From Apostichopus japonicus (taxonomy: Eukaryota > Echinodermata > Holothuroidea > Aspidochirotida > Stichopodidae), in NCBI RefSeq assembly GCF_037975245.1, contig NC_092578.1:7281501-7345500 (forward strand): 64,000 bases of DNA, written 5' to 3'. Positions 10,720 through 23,450 of the stretch are shown piece by piece. The position numbers and the translations under genes are program-made. Each line of letters starts with the position of its first letter. Position 1 is the stretch's first letter. The notes beneath the pieces are model-generated. The model saw nothing but the letters and a program-made list of their open reading frames with translations, was not told the origin of the DNA and searched no databases.

Positions 10720-11996
10720 CTGAAAATGAAAGAAAGAAAAAAAGAAATGGGAGACTTTTACATTTAACGTTTTATTTCTTCTTTTGTTAAATTGCATAAT
10801 ATTTGCCTTTAATAATGTAAATCACGAGAAGGAATTGAAACTATGTGTTAAATGTCCGGAACGCTCCACTAACATAAAATTTATGATTTAAACTAATTAG
10901 GCCTAGATTGTTTTACGGGTTTATACAGGTGGACCCAAACGTTCGTACTTTACATCGCACCCTGTACGTCTTCCGTCAAACACCAAGTAGTTCTGTTTCA
11001 AATATGAAACACATTCCGCATACATATATACATGTACAGTATAGCGTGATTCGCAGCATTGGTCTTTTACATATCTTTACAGAAGCCCAATTCGCATAGA
11101 ACAATGTAAGCAATTCATACCGTAGATAGGTAACCTGTAAGAACACTTTGAAGTCAAAAATAGAGTGAAGACGTTTAGACGTAATGACCTTTAACTTTCT
11201 TAAAAGGGCGAAAAAGAAGATATTTTCATGATTTAATTTAATAAATGCAATGAAATGATCATCATGATTATTTCAAGGTCTTTAGTCACTTTCCCCGGTA
11301 AAAATTATTATGTCCGCACTCGTCCGAGTAGATCTTATCTATATATGTGAGGCAACGTTGTATAAGCAACCCAAAGTCAATAAAGAGAGCGTGGAATGAT
11401 TGGTAACGCGGCCTTGACTTTGGTTGACCTCAGCACTTATATCACGGTGGTCTCCTCTCAATTGACAAAAACTCCCACGGTCACATATTTTGAAGCGCAT
11501 ATATCTTGGCAAGTCTTATAATTCATATGAAGAAGTTTGCAATGTAACCATTGATAGCCGGTGTCACTGTTAACACAGATTTGTGTCCGCCCCTCATCCT
11601 CCCCCCCCCCCCACATTCCCACTGTAAAACAGGTGCCCGAGATTAGGCTATATGTCTGGATATCATGTGCTTTATTTTACATCATAGCAACAAAAGATTA
11701 CGTTAGTAATTAAGAGATTTATTCTGTTTTGTTTTTCCTTGTGTGTGCGGTGTGTGTTTACGAATCAAACGCTCCAGGTGAGGCCCTATGGCTGGACCAT
11801 TCATATCCCACATGGATTGTGTGTCGCGCGATGCCCCCTTCTCGTCTTTTGGCTTACCTGCGGTGTATATGTACTATAAGCTCGCTCCCAGCATATAGAT
11901 CTTTGAGATCACGTGTCAAACTTGCCCCCCCCCCCCCAAGTCTTCATGTTTTGTTACCAAAAGAACATTCAAACCATTCATGTAAATCCCGTACAG

Positions 11997-12346
11997 TTAA
12001 AGGCATGGAAGACTCGCACCAAACCGAAAAGTTAACTTTCCGTTGCTTACAAGTGAAGTTTTCTTCTTGTCGCTACAAAATGCAGACAGTAATGAAACGT
12101 GATACCTTGTTATCTTTTATCTAGACCTGAGATGTCCATCGCTGCTATGTACACTGTGTTGTGGGTATTGACCGTAGCTGTATGTATTGATTGTACACTA
12201 GTGTCTAATTACCGACGGTAGCAAGCTGTGTGTGTATTTTCTGGGATCGATGGTGGTGTCTAACACTTCTGTTACACCTCATTCGAAACTAGGTCAGATT
12301 ACCGGCATGAGACGTTTCTTTGTGCACGAGTCTTCACACCCTTTAA
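11997..12346 (+). mobile_element. TTAA-flanked MITE, copy 1
   Basis: TTAA is followed by AGGCATGGAAGACTCGCAC at the left. The right end GTGCACGAGTCTTCACACCC then TTAA is its inverted repeat. Two more copies are at 25529-26405 (reverse) and 32003-32349. TTAA at both ends suggests a piggyBac-type mover (inference). A further shared tail of about 180 bp (to about 12527) also occurs in the reverse copy, so the full unit is larger. Confidence 0.8.
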
Positions 12347-14787
12347 GTTTCCAGTTTGTTCAGTACATAAATGACACATGCAGAAACCAAACCATTTTCA
12401 CTGTTCTATTGGATAAAGGTAACTGTCATGAACAACTTTCCTATAAACAGATTAAAAAAAAAATTGCTTTTGTTATTCTTGACAAAGATCTAAAAATCAT
12501 GCTTGGATCAGTGTTTATTGATAGTCACGTCTACATTGCATTGCAGACTCATTAGGACGTTGTATGCAAACTATCTTGGCCTGGTTTCTTCGTTAACGAA
12601 AAAAAAAACTATACCGTAAAACGGTCTTGCACTTTGGGTACCCGTACTTTAAAAGTTCATTTAGTGTCTGATGGGTGTTGTCAGTGATCTGGTAGAGTTA
12701 TGTACTGTGAGAAGATACGGCCTGCGAATGGATACAGGTTTTGTGGTATTGATAAGAACAAAGTGCAGTTAATCAGATCAGATCTAACATCATATGCCAA
12801 AAACACCAGAAGGAAGTTATCAAAATTCCCCTCCACCATATATCCTTATTATAACATATGAGAGTATATTCGTGAGAACAACGACCGAACACCACTCGCA
12901 ACATACTCACACACATGTATATAAAGGTAGATATATATAAATAAAAAAATTCATTAAAAAAATATATATAAACTTTTGAGGTATTTCACGCAACTATGGG
13001 CACGCGTCATGTAGCCAGCGTAACCCCCCCCCCCCCACCTCCCCCACTCGGTTCTGCATGCACTGATTACGAGGTGCCGATTTATCAATTTACATAAAAA
13101 CGAAAATACTGCGCAGAAAAAAAAACAGCTGATTATCGGAATGCAATGAATGTGCCAGGTTCATGGTGAGTCCTCATTATTTTCCTTCCTTACGAAAATC
13201 ACACAAAAGAATGGAAACATTTGAATCATTTCTATCTGTTTTACGTGACATGTTCTGCTTGCCGTCTTGCATTTTAGGAGGGTATAGGCCACGGAGACTT
13301 CCATGTGCCGTCAAACTTTTCAACAACTTTCTTATCCTTTTAACCATTTAAAGAATATTGTAAAGCAACAAAATGAAGTTGACAATTATTTCACCCTGGC
13401 ATATCACTATACAAACCTTACATTTTTTTATTCGGAAGTTTGATCAATTTCAACATCTAATCACAACCAGTGATTTGCACAGGATTTCAAAGGTGGGGAA
13501 ATCCCCCGAATGATTTTGTTATATAGGGTAATGAACCTTATGGAAGGATAGAAGGCGGATGAACAATTTTACGAATTCATTGGATGCGACTCTTATGTAT
13601 AGGAAGATTTGAGGATTGTGCCCCAGAAGAAAATGATATGTCAAATGGTGCATTCTTAGGCATATTTAGACTACATATAAATTTAGGTCTATAATGAGGT
13701 CAAAAGTCAAAGTTCATGCAAGTAAATACTTTTGAATTTTATAAATAAACAATCAATCAAATACCCCGAATTACGATGGACATGGGGTACCATGGCCCCC
13801 GTCCCCACTGCGCAACATAATGGTAAAGTTAAGCTTTTTATGCAATTTGTGAAAACTAATGGGATTCAAAAATGACCAAGTCGGCTGCATATTCAGAAAA
13901 TGGTTCCACTGCTAGAACTTTTTTCAATTACTTTAAAAAAGGCCAGATTTCGTTTCTCAAACGACAAAGTATTTTTATTTTCAAATTGAAACAAAATCAA
14001 ACTTTTAAAATTTACTTTAAAAGTTTTTTTTACAAGTACCGAGTTTGTCATTGATGATATCAATTCATCATTTATTAGTTAAAAAAAGTTGCGAGTTGCG
14101 ACCACTTTAAAGACAGATCGCACAACATCCTAATGGCACTATAAGGCTTCCATACTATGCCCCTTTGACAAAGTATGTAACAGCTCAAAATGTCTTGCCG
14201 TTTTATTATCAGTTTTCGTCTTAGATAAACGATTTAACAGATCATAGCATACTGATTAAAAGGCTATTTCTTTCCTGCAATCGTGTTTTTCTTTCAATTC
14301 AAATGCGAATTATAGTTTACTTTCTTGGCCTGTCTGGTGGCTGTTATTGACATCCTTCCGAGACCTCGCGGTTCGTGTCTAAGAGGAAGAGTAGCTTTTA
14401 TGAGAACAACAGTAATCGAATTTAATTCAATTTGTGCATCGGTTAGCAGGAACTGACGGTTAAACGTGCACTTCTCCTCAAAAGACAAAAAAAAAAACTC
14501 CTGTCATTTTGTCAAGTCCTGTTTAAAGAAGTTTGTGGTTTTCTGTTATATAGCCAACAACATTCTTGGAAAATATTATACTTCATAATTTCGTTGCTTA
14601 CAACGGAATGATATATTACTCCAATAATTTCAACACGGTTAAACACTTCAAATAATTTGTGACGTCGAGTTAGCAGAAGACACGGTTAATTTCCTATTGC
14701 CCTGGTACATAAGTTGCATGGTACTATAGTATTGGTATATGTAACCTATCCAAAGTGTTGTATACTTATGTTTCTTCCATTTTTTGG

Positions 14788-14788
<1 letters not shown>

Positions 14789-14837
<49 letters not shown>
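14789..14837 (+). repeat. (TCTG)n microsatellite
   Basis: About twelve uninterrupted TCTG units. The open frames read through it on both strands are artefacts of the repeat. Confidence 0.97.
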
Positions 14838-16442
14838 TCTTTCTTTTCTTTCCTTTCCGTTTTGAACTGATTTTGTTGTTATGTGTTTCTTTGATTGTTT
14901 GCGATTGCTTGCTTGTATTCGTTGTTTGTTTGTTCCATTCAATCCCATGCATGTGCTTATTTACCTTTATGTGTTTCTTGTTTTTTTTCCCCTTCATTTC
15001 TATATATCTTGCTTCATTATCATATGCTTATGTATGTATATACAGTAATCTATATATATGTTTGATTGCGCGGATGATCTTGTACATATGTTACTGGTTA
15101 TCTGTGTTGTATGGTTGCGTGTTCATTTGTGTCGTTTGGTGTTGCGGACTAATGTGAATGCGAGCCTTTTCGATCTGGACAGGACCCAACTCTTTCAGTG
15201 TTGCGGAAATGGCGGAAATTAATCCTACCTGTTTTCAGGCCGAGTGGCATGTTTTTATAGAGCCATTGAGCTGCTAAACCCACATTTCCTTGATGTGTAT
15301 ACGCGGATACAGTTATACAATTTTTGGTTTCCCGAAAGGGAAAACTATGGAATCACTCTTACCGAACTTGCAAAATTGTGAGGGGAACCGCGCGGATTGC
15401 AAAGTCGGTAATTACTATTACGGTTAGATTCGTCTAACACGTCAGCATGCAGAAACGTTGTACTCAAAGCCGAAGCCAAAGTGAATTTATCAAGTCACAC
15501 ATCCGGAATCTATGCATGCTATAAGTTCTTCAATACCGCCCTCATTAACTTCCCCTGGGTGGGGGGGGCATTTCATAGTGTAGTTGTGATTAACTGAAAA
15601 AGTCATCCGGGAAAGAGTCTTTACCATGCAGGGCATAAAATCCAAGCAACTTGATCTTGATCCCAATCTCAACCCAAGTGTCCTTATACATTGAGAATGT
15701 ACTCGTATAATCCTGGCAATTTATCGTCAGCGCCAAGTGTCCCTTGGTAAGGGGATTACATAGTCTACTACATAATGACCAGATTAAATGTGACAGATTG
15801 AATGCAATATGGGTTGTTCTTAGCCTGCTTGGCATACTGACATTTTGCATTCTCGGCTCAGTTTTCCGTATTTTGCTGACCCTGACAAGATTCATCGATA
15901 TGCAGCCTTGCAGACAAAGTAGGCTAGACGGGTTCTGACTAAAAAAATCTTTTACGTGGGTCACGGCCCGATCACTCGACGGGAATGAGATTGTATAAGA
16001 TCACCAAGGACACAAAGAAAGTTGCCTCCTTTTGTAATAAACCTATTGATAACAAAAGTCATTTTCGAGTGGAATCTTTACTGTTTGACGCTGTTTGCGG
16101 GTATTAAATCTGTTGCCAGAGGTATAAGAATCCTGAGAAACGGTGACATCATAGAGTCTAGGCCTAATTGGTTCTTTAAACCTGATCGCCTTCTTTGTTA
16201 AATGTAAAAGAAAGATCATGACGTCGGGTAAGTATTACTACACTCCCGAAACAGACAAATCCCTGCATCAAGAATAAACGTTTCAGCTGTTAACACAGTT
16301 ATACAATACGGTCACTGCTGAGTTGATGTTCTTAGCCTGTGAGGTTACAATCTGCGCGTTCACTCTCCCTCTATTGTAAAATGAAATTAATTGCATTTCT
16401 GTTAGAGTCGGGTGCTTTATTCCTACTATAAGCTACTATAAA

Positions 16443-16471
16443 CTAGGCCTATATATAGGCCTATATATAGG

Positions 16472-16560
<89 letters not shown>
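16443..16560. repeat. TAGGCCTATATA repeat passing into (AT)n
   Basis: Three units of AGGCCTATATAT run into an uninterrupted AT dinucleotide tract of roughly 90 bp. Confidence 0.95.
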
Positions 16561-16564
<4 letters not shown>

Positions 16565-17933
16565 TTATTTATCAAGGAGTTGTTATGGAAGGTCAGACTG
16601 TCCGATTTATTCCGTGCCCCAGGAGTAAGAACAAAGGAATCTTGTCACGTGACATACTGAATAACGTCAGCTATAACCCAGCTAGGAGTGATTTGAGGGA
16701 ATAAGTAGTATGGAGACAAGTGAGAGAGGAGTGAAGTCAATTGTTGGGTGTTGATGATCCAATCCCCTGCACTAATACAGATATAATCATAACCTACCAT
16801 GCAAGCAACTGACTCATTTCCGGTGAGTATAAACAATAACACTGTATCGACGGAAGAGGATGAAACACTCAACTATAACAATACATTGTGGAGACACAAA
16901 CCTTAGCGATGGTGTAACAAGGAATCTCAAGTCCACGAAATTTACCATAAAGAAAGTTTTTGGCATCCTAATCACCTCCTTAAACGGATATTTTCTTTCA
17001 TAAACCAAAATCGTATATACAGCTGCAGGCGGTACCGTCGCCTCACTTCATATGTATGATATATAGAGCATACTATTATAGAGCCACTGGGAGACACATA
17101 CGGTTAACAAAGGCCGGGGCAGCGGGAACCAAAGCCCCACTTTATGCCAAGATTGTGTAATATACAAGATATATGTGACGTTAAGGTGTTCAAGCCTACA
17201 TAAGCGGACCCTTGACGCCTACCGATCAGTGCATTAATGTCGAGAAGATTTTATTCTCGAGCCGGTTTTCAAAATGTTATTAAAAAGAAACAAAAGTTTG
17301 TAATTGAGACAAAATTGTCTCCTTGCTGGAGGTTCTCAATATAGGCTGTTAAAGGTTACCGTCTATTGAGAGCCACTGGCAAAGAGACAAATGCATCTGT
17401 TATTTCTGGCTATTAAGTGCAGACACTAATTACTCAACATGGTTATTAAGGTAGGCCTACTGTTGGCGTTATCCCCGCTGACAGTGTGAGGTCAAGAAAC
17501 AATACGATTATGACCAACCCTCCCTGCCACTTCCCTCCCTCTAACCTACCCCCCCCCCCCCCAACAACCTCGTATCAATAGTGTTGACAAAAGTTTCATT
17601 TTTCTGAAAAGATCGGCGCCGCTGTGAACCACTTTACTAAGTCTCCCTTCTCAGAAAAGGTTGGACTCCCTGACGCCAAGTCGATACCTATACTCTCTCC
17701 GGTCCATATATATAAAAATACAAAAATATGAAAATTCTTTTGCGGAAATTGAGGGCTTGTCCTTTCTTCGTGGGTCCGCCTAGCAAAATCCTGAAAGCCA
17801 CTTTTTAACTGGCTGAATGACCAAAGGCGAAACACCACCTCCGCTTCCTAATCCTCTAAAGAATTATTTACATATATACAACATTTATGAAAATTAAGGA
17901 TCAGATTATAAAAAGCCATATATACATTCCTAT

Positions 17934-17973
17934 CGGAGAACTTAAATCCAGATTAAAATTTGCCTTCAGATAC
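17934..17973 (-). repeat. Intronic copy of an exon 1 coding segment
   Basis: The intron just past the exon 1 donor reads GTATCTGAAGGC...TTTAATCTGGATTTAAG...TTCTCCGATA. This repeats the exon 1 stretch at about 18058-18096 that encodes VSEGFNLDLSSPI, with a 5-base insertion. The period is about 124 bp. Confidence 0.85.
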
Positions 17974-17977
17974 TCAC

Positions 17978-18240
17978 CACTTGCCGTCCCTATTTTCATG
18001 AAGAAGAACAGAATAGCCGAAATACGAGACACCGTTACTGCTCGGATGTGATAACTGTATCGGAGAACTTAAATCCAGATTAAAGCCTTCAGATACCAAA
18101 AACTGCATAGACGTTATTAACAATACACACAACCAAGAAACACGGCCTCTTATATCACAAGTAGTCCAACGCTTGCAGAAACTTCTAGTTCTTAATGTTG
18201 AAGTACGAAAAGTTTCAACAGACATGATATAATCTGCCAT
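17978..18240 (-). CDS. Integrin alpha, exon 1 (signal peptide and start of beta-propeller blade 1)
   Basis: First coding exon of an integrin alpha subunit, a type I membrane receptor that pairs with a beta subunit. The ATG at 18240 sits in a good context (A at -3, G at +4). The product is 88 residues up to a split Trp codon. A basic N-terminus is followed by a hydrophobic core at about residues 35-48 (WLCVLLITSMQFL), then the mature start FNLDLSSPIQ, the usual integrin alpha N-terminus, and FGYSVLLHENRDGKW, which opens the first FG-GAP repeat. The exon ends GGCAAGTG before donor GTGAGTATC (phase 2). Exon 2 supplies the final G of the Trp codon and continues LLVGAP, completing the FG-GAP motif. 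The N-terminal tail before the hydrophobic core is longer than usual; a second Met at residue 6 could also start. A segment of this exon is duplicated just inside the intron. Confidence 0.93.
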
Positions 18241-19834
18241 TTTTCCACCCTATACGATTATCAGACTACTCGAGATCTGCAGTCAAAACTGCCCTTAAAT
18301 TCTAGATACCAAAGTTAAATGATACTACCATTAACAAATTACTACACTTTTAAAGCCCGGTCAGAGCAACCTTCTGCAAATGTTGACAAATTTGTGTTTC
18401 ACTCAAGTTTGTCGAGAGAGGCCTTTCGAATAAGTTTATTTCCCTTGCACAAGTGAATTTCTATCCAATTTCGATACTAGTGAAAACAATTAATTCCTTC
18501 AGAAACAGGTTCTCCCTTCTTTTTCTTTTTTTCCTGATAGAAGGGCGGGCGCACATAGGTCTCTTTCCCCGATGTTGGCCGTTGTCGAATTGCTACAACT
18601 TCCCTAACGGTAGAGAAGAAGCACTCCAAGACAAGTTTTTCACCACTTATGAGAAGAAGAGCGTAAATACCGAGACATCCTGTTTACAAAAATATTATTG
18701 CTCTACCGAAAGAGCCAAAGATGGCTGATGTAGCATTCCACCGGCTGATGAGCGGGGCTTTTATTCCGGTAGTAGAAGAAAACACTGAATGACTTTCTGC
18801 TACGCAATAACCCATTCACCGAAACCATTCAAAATGAATGCAATAGGGATTTCCATTCAATTGGGTCAACTTTCTCGACAACCACCTTGGTCGAGGTGAG
18901 GCTATAGGTTCGTGTACAGGTTAATGCATATACGTGTACTCGAAATAACGGTAAATACTCAGTAGTCAAGAAATATGTGACCTCAAAGTGTAAGAATGTT
19001 GTGTTCTGCCCGTGCAAAGCTTGATATGCTTCCTGAAGGATAGCATGGCCACAAAAATTGTTATCTGATCTTTGGGTAAACCTCTCTCTCTCACCGAGGT
19101 AACAGTAAAGGCTACCGTTTCCTTGTCTCAGTACTGTTTAGGGTGTACTGTTGCATTACACGGGATATATATATACTTCCATACAAATTGAATGGCAGTC
19201 AAAATGTCACCTGCGTGATTGACATACCGAGATCTTGGCACCGCTCTCGGAGGTGGACGGAAATGTGTTCCCTCAATTGTCAGACAGTATCCAACAATTT
19301 TAACCCCTGGCAAAACCAGAGCTCCGTGAATTTCATTCATTCCGTTAAAAGTGGGTTGAAAAGTTAAGTAGAGTGGCGCTGTAAACTAAAACCCTTGTGA
19401 GAGATGTGAAAAGGGAGGGTTCTGTTTGTAGAGTTCAACCATGGAGGTAAAAACAACTGAGTGAAAAAAAAAAAACATACTTAGAGATGAATAGGTGATG
19501 ATATTCTCATCGTAGTTGACATGACCTTTAGGTTAGTTTTGTTTTAATTAATTTAGTAAAGATAATTTATACACAGATGAAGATAAGTTTCCAACAAATT
19601 GGACTTGGATGTCGGACATAAGTGTTAAACATTTCGATTATACTGTAGGCTACATCGTCACAACGCGGAAAAAAATAGTTTCAAATGCCTTTACATTTCA
19701 AATAAGAAATTTACGTTAATAATATCATAAGGGTCGGCGGTTTAATTAAAGATTTCCCAATGATAAGGAAGTCAACCGAAGCCCATTTGAAGCCCAAGTC
19801 CTTATATCTGTGTGATGGTCGTGGAGGGTGAACA
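18241..19834. other. Region upstream of the integrin gene
   Basis: This is where the integrin 5' UTR and promoter should lie if exon 1 is also the first transcribed exon. I see no convincing TATA box at a set distance and no coding exon. It is moderately AT-rich with no obvious transposon termini. Confidence 0.4.
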
Positions 19835-19842
19835 CCGGGCCT

Positions 19843-21074
19843 CAGGGGCGGCGATCTGTTTCAAATATTGGGGGGGGGGGGACATTTGCTTGGATGCAGG
19901 GGAATTACTATCAAAGCGGAGCGCCACCATTGGTTGGCGCGCAGCGTACAAGAAAATTTCTGGTTTTGATAGCCCCCCAGATCACCGGAAATGGCACTTT
20001 TCGGGCTTGAAACTGACCAACCAGATGTACACTTTTGCCTGAGAACCAAGTTTTTCCTAATAGTTTTTTTTCATTCATAACCTTTTTTTCAAGATTGTCA
20101 CCAGTCACACATCATGTTCGACCTCATTGCATCTCCTGTGGATCATTGCTTTTGTAGGTAATTCTACGTAACGCCCCACAATACCCATCAGCCCCACCTT
20201 TCAAGGTTTTAAGCCCATTATTTGTTCAGAATTTGAATAATAAATTCACTTCAAAACATACCCATAATGTTGTACAAAATTTCATCTATGGACAACCAAT
20301 ATAGAAAAACCCCTCAACCCCTAACAGACCGGTCAAAATTGCACGAGAAGAGGGAAATATGATGAAGAATGTTGGTCAAGGAATTTTCGCAAATTCAGAC
20401 ACAGTTAAATTATCGGTGTACAAATATTAAAACCTCTTATAACGGTTACTATAAAACTTCGATATCATAAAAAATACCCAAAAAATATGCTCGAGGGGGG
20501 GGGGGGCGATCTCCACTCTTCATACCCCCCTTGGCTACGCACCTGCGGTTAGAAATCTTGTAGGAAAGAGGCCAAATGGAAACCCGGTGAACCCATATCG
20601 ATGTGGATCATATACGTACTTACACAAGATGCAAACCAAATTTCATTACGGATGCGGTCCGTCTAGCTATTCATTTCGAAAAAAAGTAAAAACTACTTTC
20701 GGTCATATATAATAACAAATTGTGACACGGTTAGACAGGCGCCTTGCGAGGAATTTGCCAAGAGAGGGGCAAAGCTTGTACCCAGACTTTCTAAGCGTAG
20801 CGCCCCCATTAGTTGACGCGAAGCGCAAAAGAAAATTTTGGCCGAAAATGCCTCCCAGATCGCTGGAAATGGCACTTCCCAGGCCTTGTAAGTTGCATCT
20901 AAGCATTTTCTATTTTGAAATTACTAGCGATGCCATAAAAAAATACAAAACATATGCTTAAAAAAAACTATGCCACCAAATATTGGGGGGGATATTAGAT
21001 ACTATATCCCCCCCACCTAAAATATTGGGGGGGGGACATGTCCCCCCGTCCCCCCCCCATGATCGCCGCCCATG
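19843..21074. mobile_element. hAT-like composite element H3
   Basis: Begins CAGGGGCGGCGATC and ends GATCGCCGCCCATG, with a perfect 8-bp target duplication CCGGGCCT (19835-19842 and 21075-21082). Inside are two hairpin cores (about 19915-19963 and 20789-20840) and parts of a second element in permuted order (listed separately). Confidence 0.88.
20463..20965 (+). mobile_element. Circularly permuted copy of the H7-type element
   Basis: The 3' part of an H7-type element (about 20463-20545, ending CTTGGCTACGCACCTG) comes first, followed by CGGTTAGA (20546-20553). About 175 bp of other sequence and a second CGGTTAGA (20728-20735) follow. The 5' part of the same element type then starts at 20736 (CAGGCGCCTTGCGAGG) and stops near 20965, about where the first part begins. 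The two parts add up to one element in inverted order around an 8-bp repeat. Confidence 0.7.
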
Positions 21075-21227
21075 CCGGGCCTTATACCCCGGTCTTCTAT
21101 TTTTCGATCAGTCGGTTCAGAGACGGTTACGAAAGTAGACGTATAAAATTATCGTCGCATCCATTCCCGCTCCCGGGACCACCAGCTCAACGTCTCCAGG
21201 CACTTCCGATGGACGAGAGTCGGTACC

Positions 21228-21531
21228 TCAGCGTAGGCTGACCATAGCTTTCTCAAAAGCTGAGGTAGGTGAATACAACGAATTCATCATCTTTGCAGTG
21301 CAGCTATGATGAACGTAAGTTCGAAATAAGTTGCCAAGGACAGCTGATCGAGCTGAACCCCAGTTCCCGAGTCTCAAACCAGAAATACCAGATCCATACA
21401 AGACATTCACTGCTTGTTGTGCAACAATACTAGACAGCAGTAATTTGGAATAGGTCGAGAGAATCTGGTTCCTGAAGGAGGATTTGCACCGGTAGCCTAA
21501 TGATTGTGTGATGGACACCCTAGCCGCTACA
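21228..21531 (-). mobile_element. Probable tRNA-derived SINE
   Basis: On the minus strand the head (21531 to about 21459) reads GGCGTAGTGTAGCGGCTAGG, like a pol III A box. About 45 bases later comes GGTGCAAATCC, like a B box. About 230 bp without coding content follow. I do not think it is a working tRNA: the arms do not pair cleanly. Confidence 0.5.
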
Positions 21532-22290
21532 CTACGCCAGTTTCACCCTTGGAGGGCGGTATAGGCCTATACGGTGAGAGAATCCTGGAAATCATTACTA
21601 TATCATGGTAATATCACAGACCATTTTATGATTTCTTTCATGGATTGTAAGTAAAGCAGAGCTTCACACGACGAATAGTTTCGTATATTACATGGATGAT
21701 GAGTTTTATATTTAACAGTTTGGAACACTTTTTGTTCTTCCTGTAGCATGGACCCTTCGAAGTTCGGACACCTAAGCATTAAAACACCCCAAAACTATAA
21801 CTTCCTTTTATTGACAAATATGTGAGTACATTCTTGCACACGGTCGGTTTGGAGAGAAAATAACTGTAGCTTCGTAGTTTTTCGTGAAATTGGCTGTTGC
21901 TGTAGGTTTTTATGGTGAAATCGTGGATTTCTTAGGGGTATCCGAACTTCGCAGTGTTCCGAACTTCGCAATACTGACCAGCGACGTAGCCAGGAATTTG
22001 AAAGGGGGGAGCACTTTTTGCGATGGATATGGATTTTCAAAGTTGTAGGCACAACTATCTGAGCGGAGCGCCACCATCGGTTGGCGCGGAGCGTACAAGA
22101 AAATTTTTGGTTTTACAAACCCCCCAGATGGCTGGAAACGGCCCTTCCCTAGTGTTCACTCTGGTTCCCTGGCCTCTTGCTAACTTGAGACACCTCATTC
22201 AATATCACTTTTAAACCCAAAAAACAAACGAGTTAAAATAGTACGTAATTCAATAATACATAATGTATTAAAATTAGCAAGGTACATACA

Positions 22291-23166
22291 CAAGGGCGGC
22301 GGAAGCACTTTTAATCTGGGGGGGGGGGGGGCACCGACGTCGAAGGGCACTTTGCAGAAATTCGATTGGACTGATGCAGCCTGATATTTAGTACCCTTTA
22401 TAAATCTTATTGTATTATCTTATTTGCGTATACACATCACTCCATCAACGCCCCCCCCCCCCCCCCCGTCTTAGTAGTCTTACTTTTCAACTTCTGATAC
22501 TTGTAGATACAAAGATAGGCCAGAAATGTCTTTGATACAACCATAGCCAGTATTTGTCTTTGATACAACTGTAAATGTTTATCGAAAAGGCTGTTTTGGA
22601 ACTTGGAACGCCGATCGTGACACAAACAGGCAACAAAGTGCTGCAGCTCTATACATATAAAGTCTGTTAATCAACGATAGGCTTATTTGACTGTGGAATG
22701 TTCTCAACTGAAATTTTATCTGCGTAAACGGGTTCTTAAGTAGATGTTAAAAAACTGACAAGATCGTATCCTAGTCTTTTTCGGCGGGTAGAGTATTGAA
22801 TGAAACGGCACGCGATATGAATGACAGCCTAGATGACAGAAGAATAGGTCACCTAATTTAGCCATAATCTTGCTACGTTCATTTCAATAGTTTTTCCTGT
22901 CTAGACTCTTAAACTCGTCCAGCAAGCTTATGGATTTGAATTATGGGTGTTTTAATAAAAAAGATAACTTGGCCAAAAAAAGTGTACGCCCGGGCCTACA
23001 GTGCTACACACTGGCTACGCCCCTGATAGTTCTAAATTAGGATTAGATATCTTACTGAAATATCGCTGACCTAATAAGGTGATCAAGAGTACAAGTTTTA
23101 TGTAGAAAAAGGGCACATTTTTAACCTGAGGAAAAGTGGGGGGCACTTGCCCCCGGTTCCGCCGCC
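22291..23166 (-). mobile_element. Inner element with GGGCGGCGGAA termini, same family as H6
   Basis: Begins CAAGGGCGGCGGAAGC and ends GTTCCGCCGCCCTTG. Both ends match H6 (35420-36068) in reverse orientation, including the CACTTTTAATCTGGGG and CCTTTTTCTACATAAAA blocks. The flanks share AAGGTACAT, but not directly next to the terminus on the left. Confidence 0.7.
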
Positions 23167-23450
23167 CTTGAAGGTACATGTAGTAGTCGTACTTTTCAAC
23201 TTCTGATACTTGTAGATACAAAGATAGTCCAGAAATGTCTTTGATACAACTGTAGCTAGTAAATGTTTAAGTTAGCCTAATAAGAGAAGGCGAGAGCTAT
23301 CCGACGATTGCCATCTGATGCAAATTTCTCAAGTGTTTTCTCAACTGAAATATTATCTGCGTAAACGGGTTCTTAACTATACATGTTAAAAAACTGACAA
23401 GATCGGATCCTATAGTCTTTTTTCGGCGGGTAGAGTGTTGAATGAAACTA
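22480..23450 (+). repeat. Direct duplication of about 300 bp inside H4
   Basis: 22480-22805 and 23173-23450 share CTTTTCAACTTCTGATACTT, GTCTTTGATACAAC, GCGTAAACGGGTTCTTAA and TTTTTCGGCGGGTAGAGT. The second copy lies just outside the inner element that contains the first. Confidence 0.8.

Larger units (their letters stand above)
10720..17977 (-). other. Integrin intron 1
   Basis: A 7.3-kb first intron. It contains a TTAA-flanked repeat (11997-12527), a (TCTG)n run (14789-14837) and a TAGGCCTATATA repeat that passes into a long (AT)n run (about 16443-16560). A copy of the exon 1 segment sits next to the donor. Open frames at 14.7-15.2, 15.6-15.9 and 16.6-17.0 kb have no recognisable protein and are not called. 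Confidence 0.6.

Noticed and set aside
12232-12555. 107-codon open frame with a plausible-looking peptide
   Set aside because: It lies in the TTAA-flanked repeat, and the two other copies of the repeat do not keep the frame.
14714-15157. 147-codon open frame on the plus strand
   Set aside because: It is created by reading through the (TCTG)n run and T-rich DNA. It has no splice sites or protein features and lies inside integrin intron 1.
21459-21531. Functional tRNA gene
   Set aside because: It has A- and B-box-like words, but the acceptor and anticodon arms do not pair well and the sequence continues as a SINE body.
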